From Mycolicibacterium sp. ND9-15 (lineage in GTDB: Bacteria > Actinomycetota > Actinomycetes > Mycobacteriales > Mycobacteriaceae): 64,000 nucleotides of DNA. The notes beneath the pieces are model-generated. The model saw only the letters and a program-made list of their open reading frames with translations. It was not told the DNA's origin and made no database searches. A program made the position numbers and the translations under genes. The stretch covers positions 3,757,501 to 3,821,500 of the forward strand of contig NZ_CP142362.1 in NCBI RefSeq assembly GCF_035918395.1, given 5' to 3'. Below, one piece after another: positions 48,673 through 56,139 of this stretch. Each line of letters opens with the position of its first letter. The first letter of the stretch is position 1.

Positions 48673-50268
48673 CTAGGGTTCCGTCGCGCGGAGGCCGAGC
48701 GCGAGCACCAACCGGTCGTCGGGGTCGGCCAGCGACGTCGACAACAGCTTCTCGATGCGACGGACGCGGTAGCGAACCGTGTTCGGATGCACATGCAACC
48801 GCTGTGCGACCGCGGCGATGTCGCCGAATCCGTCGATATAGGCGCCGAGCGTCTCGGCGAGAATCGGGTCCTGCTCGCGCAGTCGACGTATCCGCGGGTC
48901 GATCAGGCGCGGCTGCGCGGCCACCCGAAACACGATTTCGTCGAGAAGCACGGTGGTGTGCGCGTCGTCGAGCGAGGTGACGTTCCCGAACGCGCCGGGG
49001 TGACGCGCAGCGCTGTCGAAAACCCGGTCCACTTCAGCGCGGGCACTCGCGGCGGCCGCCAACCCGCGCAGCGGAGCAGCGACGACCGCCCGCAGCGAAA
49101 GCCCGAGTTCGCGGTCGAGCGTCGACACGGCACCGCGCACCCAGGACATCACCGACGCCGGCGCGCCGATCTTGGGCAGCAGTACATACGTACGGCCGTT
49201 GCTCGACGCGATCTGGGCATCGGGGCGGAACGCGCCGGCGCTCAACGCGATCACGCCGGGCGGTGCCGTGCCGTCCAGGTCAACGAAGCCGATCACCGCG
49301 ACACGGCTATCGGCTGTGATACCGAGTTCCTCTGCGAGCGAGCCGATATCGGCGCTATCGCCGGACAAACCGAGCAGTTCCTGCACCTGCCTGGTGTGGG
49401 TGGAGGGCGAGGCCGAAAGTCTCGACATGATTCTGGCGGCGAGTACGGCGCCGCCGCGCAGGACGTCCTCGACGTCGTCGGCCAGCGGTGCTGAACCCTG
49501 TTGCAGCCAAATGGTTCCCGCGAACCGGGGGGCGTTGGGGTCGGCCAGATGGATGCCGACCGCCAGCCGCGGTCGCAGTCCGAGCTCCGGTCGTTCGGCG
49601 ACACGCACGACGTCGGGACCCGAACGCAGCGCGTCGAAGATCCCCCACTGCGCGATCCAGGCGAGGTGCTCGGGCGGACCGGCGCGACCGAGGATGGTCA
49701 AGCGGCGTAACTCGTCGGCCTGCTCGCTGGACGCCGAATAGGCCAGCACGTGGGAGTCCTCGTCTTCGATGCTGATCATGCCGCGAGTGCGGTCGGCCAT
49801 CGACTGCGCCAGACCGAACAGGTCGGTGCCCGGGTCGTGGTGCGGGTCGCCGCGATCGCCGTGGTGGTCGAAGGCGTGGTTCATCAACTTGTACAGCGAC
49901 TCCCAGCGGGCCTGCGGTTCGACGGCCACCACCGCGGTGCCCAGCGCGACCGCCCGTTCGATCGTGGCCCGAGACGGTTGTTTGACGAAGATCGCCGCGG
50001 GCGCTCGACCGGTGCCGGCGAACTGCTGCTCGAGCCAGTGCACCGCATCCAGGTCGGGGACACCGAGCAGAAAGAACAGGTCCGCCGAACCGGGGCCGAC
50101 GGCCAGTCCCAATCGGACGTCGTCGGCGTCGACCAAGGCGACCGATGCGACCGGCATGTCCAGGCCGCGCGGCGCGTCGATGAGTGCCACCGTCGTGCGG
50201 TCCAACGCCAGCAGTAGTTGGCCGAGGCCGAGCCCGCCGGTTCGTAGCCCGCCGGTCCGTGGGTCCAT
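48673..50268 (-). CDS. PucR/CdaR-type regulator of proline catabolism
   Basis: A 531-residue regulator. The C-terminal PucR helix-turn-helix is VAQRLHVHPNTVRYRVRRIE (~470-495), and the middle carries GAF-like or sensory sequence with SMADRTRGMISIEDEDSHVL. The N-terminus is a PucR-like sensor. By position before pruA it corresponds to Rv1186c (PruC), which activates proline-degradation genes in mycobacteria (literature). It is convergent with dapC and divergent from pruA. Confidence 0.88.
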   Translation of the reverse strand: MDPRTGGLRTGGLGLGQLLLALDRTTVALIDAPRGLDMPVASVALVDADDVRLGLAVGPGSADLFFLLGVPDLDAVHWLEQQFAGTGRAPAAIFVKQPSRATIERAVALGTAVVAVEPQARWESLYKLMNHAFDHHGDRGDPHHDPGTDLFGLAQSMADRTRGMISIEDEDSHVLAYSASSEQADELRRLTILGRAGPPEHLAWIAQWGIFDALRSGPDVVRVAERPELGLRPRLAVGIHLADPNAPRFAGTIWLQQGSAPLADDVEDVLRGGAVLAARIMSRLSASPSTHTRQVQELLGLSGDSADIGSLAEELGITADSRVAVIGFVDLDGTAPPGVIALSAGAFRPDAQIASSNGRTYVLLPKIGAPASVMSWVRGAVSTLDRELGLSLRAVVAAPLRGLAAAASARAEVDRVFDSAARHPGAFGNVTSLDDAHTTVLLDEIVFRVAAQPRLIDPRIRRLREQDPILAETLGAYIDGFGDIAAVAQRLHVHPNTVRYRVRRIEKLLSTSLADPDDRLVLALGLRATEP

Positions 50269-50286
50269 CGCACACCCCTTTGTCTG

Positions 50287-50320
50287 ATCCGACTATAGAT
50301 CGCGGTCGGCATTGTCGGAT
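50287..50320. promoter_or_regulatory. Inverted repeat in the pruA / PucR divergent promoter
   Basis: ATCCGAC (50287-50293) and GTCGGAT (50314-50320) are perfect inverted copies 20 bp apart, with extended partial complementarity outward. They sit in the 94-bp gap between the PucR-type gene and pruA, the expected place for the regulator's operator. CTATAG nearby may be part of a -10. Confidence 0.45.
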
Positions 50321-50362
50321 TGACCATCGGTTCGGGCGCCGTGTCCGAGCATCATTTTCGAC

Positions 50363-51991
50363 ATGGACGCGATCACCGGCGTGCCTCTTCCGGTCAACGA
50401 GCCGGTCCACGACTACGCGCCCGGCTCGGGTGAACGCACCCGGCTCGTGGCAGCGCTGAATTGCGTCGCTGCCGATCCGGTGGACCTGCCGCACGTCATC
50501 GGCGGCCGGCACCGCATGGGCGACGGTGAGCGCATCGACGTTGTGCAGCCGCACCGCCACTCGGCACGGTTGGGGACGCTGACCAACGCCACCCACGCCG
50601 ACGCCGTCGCCGCCATCGACGCCGCGATGACGGCCAAAGCGCGGTGGGAGGCCACCCCGTTCGACGACCGCGCGGCGGTCTTTCTGCGCGCCGCCGAGCT
50701 GCTCGCCGGTCCGTGGCGCGAAAAGCTCTGCGCGGCGACCATGCTCGGCCAGTCCAAGTCGGCGTATCAGGCCGAGATCGACGCGGCGTGCGAGTTGATC
50801 GACTTCTGGCGGTTCAACGTCGCGTTCGCGCGTCAGATCCTCGCGCAGCAACCACTCAGCGTCCGCGGTGCCTGGAACCGGACCGACTACCGTCCGCTGG
50901 ACGGATTCGTCTATGCGATCACCCCGTTCAACTTCACCGCGATCGCGGGCAACTTGCCGACGGCGCCGGCCTTGATGGGCAACACCGTCGTGTGGAAGCC
51001 TTCGCCCACCCAGACCTTCGCCGCTTACCTGACCATGCAGTTGCTCGAAGAGGCCGGTCTGCCGCCCGGGGTGGTCAACCTGCTGACCGGCGACGGGGTG
51101 GCGGTTTCGGATGTCGCGCTGTCGGATCCGCGGCTGGCAGGCATCCACTTCACCGGTTCGACCACGACGTTCCAACACCTGTGGCGCGAGGTCGGCAACA
51201 ACATCGACCGCTACCACGGCTATCCGCGACTGGTCGGCGAGACCGGCGGCAAGGACTTCGTCGTCGCACATTCCAGCGCACCACCCGATGCACTGCGCAC
51301 CGCACTGATTCGCGGCGCGTTCGACTATCAGGGGCAGAAGTGCTCGGCGGCGTCACGGGCCTTCATCGCCCGCTCGGTGTGGCAGCAGATGGGCGACGAC
51401 TTCCTGTCGGCGGCCGAAGCACTGCGCTACGGCGACGTCGCCGACCTGAGCAACTTCGGCGGCGCGTTGATCGACAACCGGGCGTTCGCCAAGAACGTCA
51501 AGGCTATTGAGAGAGCGAAGTGCGGGCGGCATATGACGATCGCCGTCGGTGGCGAATACGACGACACCGAGGGCTATTTCGTTCGTCCGACCGTGGTGCT
51601 GTCCGACGATCCCACCGACGAGGCGTTCTGCACCGAATACTTCGGACCGATCCTGGCCGTCCACGTCTACCCGGACGACGACTACGACCGCGTCCTCGAC
51701 CTCGTCGACTCCGGAGCCAAGTACGCGCTGACGGGTGCGGTGATCGCCGACGACCGCGCGGCGGTGCTGCGGGCCGAACGGCGACTGCGCCACGCGGCGG
51801 GCAACTTCTACATCAACGACAAGCCGACCGGTGCGGTGGTGGGGCAGCAGCCTTTCGGCGGCTCGCGGGCCTCGGGCACCAACGACAAGGCGGGCTCGGC
51901 ACTGAACCTGCTGCGGTGGACATCGGCGCGTTCGATCAAGGAGACATTCGTGCCGCCGACCGACCACAACTACCCCCACATGGGGGCGTGA
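50363..51991 (+). CDS. pruA: Delta-1-pyrroline-5-carboxylate (glutamate semialdehyde) dehydrogenase
   Basis: A 542-residue aldehyde dehydrogenase of the P5CDH type. VWKPSPTQTFAAYLTMQLLE and IHFTGSTTTFQHLW are NAD-binding segments; VGETGGKDFVV holds the general-base Glu, and YQGQKCSAASRAF the catalytic Cys. The C-terminal NDKPTGAVVGQQPFGGSRAS is also typical. It oxidises glutamate-gamma-semialdehyde to glutamate. ATG 50363. The next gene, proline dehydrogenase, starts 1 nt after its stop. Confidence 0.94.
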   Translation: MDAITGVPLPVNEPVHDYAPGSGERTRLVAALNCVAADPVDLPHVIGGRHRMGDGERIDVVQPHRHSARLGTLTNATHADAVAAIDAAMTAKARWEATPFDDRAAVFLRAAELLAGPWREKLCAATMLGQSKSAYQAEIDAACELIDFWRFNVAFARQILAQQPLSVRGAWNRTDYRPLDGFVYAITPFNFTAIAGNLPTAPALMGNTVVWKPSPTQTFAAYLTMQLLEEAGLPPGVVNLLTGDGVAVSDVALSDPRLAGIHFTGSTTTFQHLWREVGNNIDRYHGYPRLVGETGGKDFVVAHSSAPPDALRTALIRGAFDYQGQKCSAASRAFIARSVWQQMGDDFLSAAEALRYGDVADLSNFGGALIDNRAFAKNVKAIERAKCGRHMTIAVGGEYDDTEGYFVRPTVVLSDDPTDEAFCTEYFGPILAVHVYPDDDYDRVLDLVDSGAKYALTGAVIADDRAAVLRAERRLRHAAGNFYINDKPTGAVVGQQPFGGSRASGTNDKAGSALNLLRWTSARSIKETFVPPTDHNYPHMGA

Positions 51992-52957
51992 ATGGGAGTG
52001 TTCGAACGCGTGGCGCGGCCCGCGATACTGGCCGCCGCTCGACGGGACGTCCTGCGAAGAACCGCGGAGCGGTTGCCGGTGACGCGCGAGGTCGTGCACC
52101 GGTTCGTGCCGGGGGAGACGGTGGCCGACGCACTCGACGCGGTTGCGCGGCTACGTGATTCGCATCGCCTCCTGTCGATCGACCACCTCGGCGAGGACGT
52201 GACGGACGCGGACACCGCTGAGGAGAACGCACAGGCGTATCTGACGCTGCTCGACGGTCTCGCGCGGCGCGAGGAGGGGGTGGCGCCGGTGCGAGCGCTC
52301 GAGGTGTCGGTGAAGCTGTCGGCCTTGGGACAGGCGTTGGACCGCGACGGCGAGAAGATCGCGCTGGAGAACGCCCATACCATCTGCGAGCGGGCGCGGC
52401 GGGCCGGAGTGTGGGTGACGGTGGACGCCGAGGATCACACCACCACCGACTCGACGCTGTCGATCGTGCGCGAGCTGCGGGCCGAGTTCGATTGGCTGGG
52501 AACGGCTCTGCAGGCCTACCTGAAGCGCACCCTCACAGACTGCGAAGAGTTCGCCGCCTCCCGTGCGCGAATCCGGCTGTGCAAAGGGGCGTACGACGAG
52601 CCGTCGTCGGTGGCCTACCGCGACCGCGACGACGTCACCGACTCCTATCTACGGTGCCTGCGCGTGCTGATGGCCGGTGGCGGCTACCCGATGGTCGCCT
52701 CACATGATCCGGTGATCATCGCGGCCGTGCCCGCGTTGGCCCGGGAGAACCGCCGCAGTAGTGGCGATTTCGAGTACCAGATGTTGTACGGCATCCGAGA
52801 TGCCGAGCAGCGCAGGCTGGCCGACGCGGGCCACCCTGTGCGGGTGTACGTTCCGTTCGGCACCCAGTGGTACGGCTACTTCGTGCGCAGGCTCGCGGAG
52901 CGTCCCGCCAACTTGGCGTTCTTCCTGCGGGCGTTAGCCGAACGCCGGGCGCCCTAG
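51992..52957 (+). CDS. Proline dehydrogenase (monofunctional)
   Basis: A 321-residue FAD-dependent proline dehydrogenase. EVSVKLSALGQALDRDG is the first barrel strand with substrate residues, RIRLCKGAYDEPSSVAY a central motif, and YGIRDAEQRRLADAGH, then VYVPFGTQWYGYFVRRLAER carries the FAD- and proline-binding Tyr/Arg-Arg near the C-terminus. It converts proline to pyrroline-5-carboxylate for PruA. Start ATG 51992, coupled to pruA. Its 3' end overlaps the convergent secreted-protein gene by 4 nt. Confidence 0.93.
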   Translation: MGVFERVARPAILAAARRDVLRRTAERLPVTREVVHRFVPGETVADALDAVARLRDSHRLLSIDHLGEDVTDADTAEENAQAYLTLLDGLARREEGVAPVRALEVSVKLSALGQALDRDGEKIALENAHTICERARRAGVWVTVDAEDHTTTDSTLSIVRELRAEFDWLGTALQAYLKRTLTDCEEFAASRARIRLCKGAYDEPSSVAYRDRDDVTDSYLRCLRVLMAGGGYPMVASHDPVIIAAVPALARENRRSSGDFEYQMLYGIRDAEQRRLADAGHPVRVYVPFGTQWYGYFVRRLAERPANLAFFLRALAERRAP

Positions 52958-53457
52958 ATGGGACGGGCCGCGACCGGCATCAACACCGTGCCGCGACACG
53001 CCCCGGCGAGGATCTCGGTGTGCCAGGTCCCGAACAGCTGTCCGTCGATGTCGGGGGCGTAGAACACCCGTGACCGGGCGGGGGCGTACTGGCTGGGCAC
53101 CCCGTCGCCACGGAAGCACTCCCACTGCCAGTTGTAGGCGTACTGCCATCGCGACCCATCCCAGGTGTAGCGAACCGGCCGGGGGATGGTCGGATTGGTC
53201 GGCGCCGGACCTTCCACGACAGTGGCCACGCACAACCCCGCCGGACAGTCCGTCGCCAGGACGTACTGCGCGCTGAAGTCGGGTTCGGCCTGCGTGGCGG
53301 CGATGCTGGTGCCCATCTTGTCCGAGGCGTAGGTGACGATCTCGTAGCGCCCGTTCCATGCCGGGTTCGCTGCGGCGGCCGGCGGCGGCGTCGAAAGGTT
53401 CACGGCCGCAGCGCAAGTCATGCCCAAGATCGCGCCGGTCAACGTGTGGGCAGACAT
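52954..53457 (-). CDS. Conserved secreted protein (167 aa)
   Basis: An exported protein: MSAHTLTGAILGMTCAAAVN with cleavage after PPPAAAA-NP. The mature ~135 residues are rich in Trp, Tyr and Gly (ARNGRYEIV-like start read as NPAWNGRYEIVTYASDKMG, then RYTWDGSRWQYAYNWQWECF). Two to four Cys (TDCPAGLC, WECF, AGACRGT) probably form disulfides. This matches a common family of small mycobacterial secreted proteins without known function. Convergent with proline dehydrogenase. Confidence 0.8.
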   Translation of the reverse strand: MSAHTLTGAILGMTCAAAVNLSTPPPAAAANPAWNGRYEIVTYASDKMGTSIAATQAEPDFSAQYVLATDCPAGLCVATVVEGPAPTNPTIPRPVRYTWDGSRWQYAYNWQWECFRGDGVPSQYAPARSRVFYAPDIDGQLFGTWHTEILAGACRGTVLMPVAARPI

Positions 53458-53526
53458 GGTATGAACAGTACTGAGCGGGGTCGCCGAGTACGCTCGCGAC
53501 ACGGTTGGACCAAGGCTACGAGACCA

Positions 53527-53673
53527 TCACGGATTGGTATCGGCGCGTCCGCCTGTTGGCTTACCGGGGCGGGCCGTTGCGGCTCCGCTGCAGCCGTCGG
53601 AGGACACGAGGAAGTAACCGGCGCCGCCGAAGATCAGCGGCATCATCGCCATCATCCCGTACAGCGCGGTCAT
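53527..53673 (-). CDS. Small membrane protein (48 aa)
   Basis: A 48-codon frame: MTALYGMMAMMPLIFGGAGY, one Met-rich hydrophobic helix, then FLVSSDGCSG and a short basic tail. AGGGGTG about 8 nt before the ATG is a reasonable ribosome-binding site. The Met-rich helix and single Cys are all that can be said. It lies between the secreted protein gene and a NUDIX remnant. Confidence 0.55.
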   Translation of the reverse strand: MTALYGMMAMMPLIFGGAGYFLVSSDGCSGAATARPGKPTGGRADTNP

Positions 53674-53734
53674 CGTGTCACCCCTACTCGTTATACGAAA
53701 CAGACGGCCGCGCGGTTCGAGGCTTCTGGAGTGG

Positions 53735-53993
53735 CTACCGCCCCGACAGCAACAGCAGCGCCCACGCGGCGATGGACTGCGCATCGGTGATGACGCCGTC
53801 GCGAATCATCTGCTCGACCTCGGCGCCGGTGAACCATTCGCGGTGCATGTCCTGCTCCTCGTGCTCGCGGTCGGCCCCGCCCTCGGTGATGCCCGTCGCC
53901 AGGAATACCCAGCCGCGCTGGCTGCTCATTCCGGGAGCCACGTCCAACTGGCCCACAGACACACGCGCCCCGGTATCGCCGAGTCGACGTGGG
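53735..53993 (-). pseudogene. 3' remnant of a NUDIX hydrolase (ADP-ribose pyrophosphatase-like)
   Basis: An open stretch encodes RRLGDTGARVSVGQLDVAPG, then MSSQRGWVFLATGITEGGAD, EHEEQDMHREWF and TDAQSIAAWALLLLSGR. This is the C-terminal half of an ADP-ribose-type NUDIX protein, in which GxxxGQLDVAPGMSSQ normally follows the NUDIX box. The box itself (GX5EX7REUXEEXGU) is missing: upstream the frame runs into the fadD36 start on the other strand without a start codon. It looks like a gene whose 5' half was lost. Confidence 0.55.
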
Positions 53994-53999
53994 TAACCT
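53994..53999 (+). promoter_or_regulatory. Predicted -10 box for leaderless fadD36
   Basis: TAACCT followed by 8 nt and ATG 54008. It overlaps the 5' end of the NUDIX remnant on the other strand. No ribosome-binding site precedes the ATG. Confidence 0.45.
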
Positions 54000-54007
54000 C
54001 GCTGGTT

Positions 54008-55408
54008 ATGTTGCTCGCTTCGTTGAACCCCGCCGCGGTCACCGGCGGCGCAGACATACCGGACGCGGTCCGTGTCGACGAGGCAGTGCTGTCGCGCAGC
54101 GAGCTACTGGGCGCCGCGACGTCGGTCGCCGAGCGCGTCGCGGGTGCACGCCGGGTCGCGGTGCTGGCCACCCCGACCGTGGAGACCGTGTTGGCGGTGA
54201 CGGGCTGCCTGATCGCGGGGGTGCCCGTCGTGCCGGTGCCCGCTGACGTCGGCGCCGCCGAACGCCGGCACATCCTGACCGACTCCGGCGCGCGGGCGTG
54301 GTTGGGGCCGAAGCCGACGGAGACCGGCGGCCTGCAACACGTTCCGGTGCGCCTGCACGCGCGGTCGTGGCACCGCTACGCCGAACCGGCCGCCGAATCG
54401 ACCGCACTGATCATCTACACCTCCGGCACGACGGGCCCGCCCAAGGGCGTCGTCGTCAGCCGCCGCGCCATCGCCGCCGACCTCGACGCGCTCGCCGAGG
54501 CCTGGCAGTGGACGTCCGATGACGTCCTGGTGCACGGACTACCGCTGTATCACGTGCACGGGCTGGTCCTGGGCCTACTGGGATCGCTGCGGATCGGGAA
54601 TCGGTTCGTGCACACCAGGAAACCGACCCCGCAGAACTATGCGGCGGCCGGCGGCTCGTTGTACTTCGGCGTCCCGACGGTGTGGTCGCGGGTGGCCGAC
54701 GACCGCGCGTCGGCCACGGCGCTTTCATCGGCACGGCTGCTGGTGTCGGGCAGTGCCCCGCTGCCGGTCCCGGTGTTCGAGAAGCTGGCCGAGACGACCG
54801 GGCACCGGCCCGTCGAACGCTACGGCACGACGGAGTCGCTGATCACGATCAGCACTCGCGCCGACGGTGAGCGCAGGCCGGGGTGGGTGGGCTTGCCGCT
54901 GGCCGGCGTCGAAACCCGCCTGCTCGACGAGGGCGGCGCCGCGGTTCCGCACGACGGGGAATCCATTGGGCGGCTGCAGGTTCGCGGTGACACGCTGTTC
55001 GACGGCTACCTCAACCGGCTCGACGCCACCGCCGAGGCGTTCGACGCCGACGGGTGGTACCGCACGGGTGACGTAGCGGTGATCGACGGCGACGGCATAC
55101 ACCGCATCGTCGGTCGCGAGTCCGTCGATCTCATCAAAACCGGTGGCTTCCGAGTGGGAGCGGGTGAAATCGAGACGGCGCTGCTCGGCCACCCCGATGT
55201 GCGGGAAGTGGCCGTCGTCGGTGTCCCAGACGACGACCTCGGACAGCGCATCGTCGCGTTCGTCGTGGGCGATGCCTCCGCCGATGAGCTCATCGACTAT
55301 GTGGCACAAGAACTTTCGATACATAAGCGACCGCGTGAGGTGCGGCTGGTGGACTCGCTGCCGCGCAACGCGATGGGAAAGGTGCTCAAGAAGGAGTTGG
55401 CGGGGTGA
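54008..55408 (+). CDS. fadD36: Fatty-acyl-CoA / acyl-AMP ligase FadD36
   Basis: A 466-residue ANL-superfamily adenylating enzyme. The P-loop-like A3 motif is LIIYTSGTTGPPKGVVVSRR, A5 is VERYGTTESL, A7 is WYRTGDVAVIDGDG, and A10 is LPRNAMGKVLKKEL with the catalytic Lys. It lacks nothing essential but is shorter than most FadD proteins. It activates a carboxylic acid to acyl-AMP and acyl-CoA. Position after the proline genes matches Rv1193. Start ATG 54008. Confidence 0.92.
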   Translation: MLLASLNPAAVTGGADIPDAVRVDEAVLSRSELLGAATSVAERVAGARRVAVLATPTVETVLAVTGCLIAGVPVVPVPADVGAAERRHILTDSGARAWLGPKPTETGGLQHVPVRLHARSWHRYAEPAAESTALIIYTSGTTGPPKGVVVSRRAIAADLDALAEAWQWTSDDVLVHGLPLYHVHGLVLGLLGSLRIGNRFVHTRKPTPQNYAAAGGSLYFGVPTVWSRVADDRASATALSSARLLVSGSAPLPVPVFEKLAETTGHRPVERYGTTESLITISTRADGERRPGWVGLPLAGVETRLLDEGGAAVPHDGESIGRLQVRGDTLFDGYLNRLDATAEAFDADGWYRTGDVAVIDGDGIHRIVGRESVDLIKTGGFRVGAGEIETALLGHPDVREVAVVGVPDDDLGQRIVAFVVGDASADELIDYVAQELSIHKRPREVRLVDSLPRNAMGKVLKKELAG

Positions 55409-55441
55409 CATTGGTCTTCGACGAGATCTGGGCCGCTTGAC
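55406..55441 (+). other. Eleven-codon stub frame after fadD36
   Basis: GTG at 55406 overlaps the fadD36 stop and reads MTLVFDEIWAA before a TGA. The GTGA overlap is the usual coupling to a next gene, yet the frame stops at once and R1 copy E begins 8 bp later. It may be the 5' stub of a lost gene. Confidence 0.3.
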
Positions 55442-55448
55442 CCCCTTG

Positions 55449-55510
55449 GCGCGAGCGTGCGTGTTTGCACACGGCACGCCGCGGAAATTCAGCATTCTGC
55501 GCACGCTCGC
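55449..55510. repeat. R1 palindromic repeat, copy E
   Basis: A 62-bp imperfect palindrome: GCGCGAGCGTGCG at the left and CGCACGCTCGC at the right, with CACACGGCACGCCGCGG in the centre. It is nearly identical to the reverse complement of copy F at 56071-56130. It supplies the sequence around the likely start and the first residues of the VanY-like lipoprotein. Confidence 0.82.
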
Positions 55511-56054
55511 GGCGGTTTCAGTGTGCGTGATTGTCGCTTGCGGCGCACCCCCGCCGCCCCCGGCGCCGACACCCGCCGTCGGCCAGGAGCCGCTCGGCAT
55601 CGGACCCGCCGCGCAGGACACCGTCGGCGGCTGGCTGCCCGACGGGCGGATGCTCAGCCCGTTCGACACCGATGATCCCATCGTGGAGTGGCTGGACCCC
55701 GCCCTGAGCGAGGCGGTTCAAGAAGCAGCCCGCAGCGCCGAGGCCGACGGAATCGAGATACGCATCACGTCCGGGTGGCGCTCGAAGGGATTTCAGGAAC
55801 GGCTCTTCGACAACGGTGTCATCACATACGGAAGCGTCGAGGCGGCAAGGGAATTCGTCGCCTCTCCGGAGAAGTCCAAGCACGTCACCGGTGAAGCGGT
55901 CGACATCGGTCCGGTCGAAGCGGACAAGTGGCTCATCGCCAACGGGCGCGATTTCGGCCTGTGCCAGATCTACGCCAACGAGATCTGGCACTTCGAACTG
56001 GCCGCCATCGACGGACGCTGTCCGCCGCTCAAACCGAACGCCGCGGCGGATTGA
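55461..56054 (+). CDS. VanY-like D,D-carboxypeptidase lipoprotein
   Basis: A 197-residue peptidase M15 family lipoprotein. With GTG 55461 the N-terminus is MFAHGTPRKFSILRTLAAVS, giving a basic n-region, hydrophobic core and lipobox Cys in VIVACGAPP. The catalytic domain has SGWRSKGFQERLF, SKHVTGEAVDIGP (zinc His and Asp) and NEIWHFELA (second His). It trims the terminal D-Ala of peptidoglycan stem peptides. TTG 55446 is an alternative start. The start and n-region fall inside repeat copy E, and copy F follows the stop by 16 bp. Confidence 0.87.
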   Translation: MFAHGTPRKFSILRTLAAVSVCVIVACGAPPPPPAPTPAVGQEPLGIGPAAQDTVGGWLPDGRMLSPFDTDDPIVEWLDPALSEAVQEAARSAEADGIEIRITSGWRSKGFQERLFDNGVITYGSVEAAREFVASPEKSKHVTGEAVDIGPVEADKWLIANGRDFGLCQIYANEIWHFELAAIDGRCPPLKPNAAAD

Positions 56055-56070
56055 GCGCTCGCCACCCCTC

Positions 56071-56130
56071 GGGCGTGCGCAAACTGCTGAAAATGCGCGG
56101 CGTGCCGTGTGCAAACACGCACGCTCGCGC
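56071..56130. repeat. R1 palindromic repeat, copy F (inverted relative to E)
   Basis: A 60-bp member in the opposite orientation to copy E. GGGCGTGCGCAAACTGCTGA on the left and GTGTGCAAACACGCACGCTC on the right form its arms. The reverse complement of the stretch from GCGCGGCGTGCCGTGTGC outward is identical to copy E over about 35 bp. Together E and F flank the VanY-like gene as inverted repeats. Confidence 0.82.
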
Positions 56131-56139
56131 CGAAGCGGC

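Noticed and set aside
49355..51271. A 638-codon antisense frame across the PucR regulator and pruA
   Set aside because: No domain, and both opposite genes have full motifs; spurious.
55449..56130. Composite transposon carrying the VanY-like gene
   Set aside because: Copies E and F are too short (about 60 bp) to encode a transposase, and no target-site duplication could be recognised; kept only as a possible repeat-bounded cassette.
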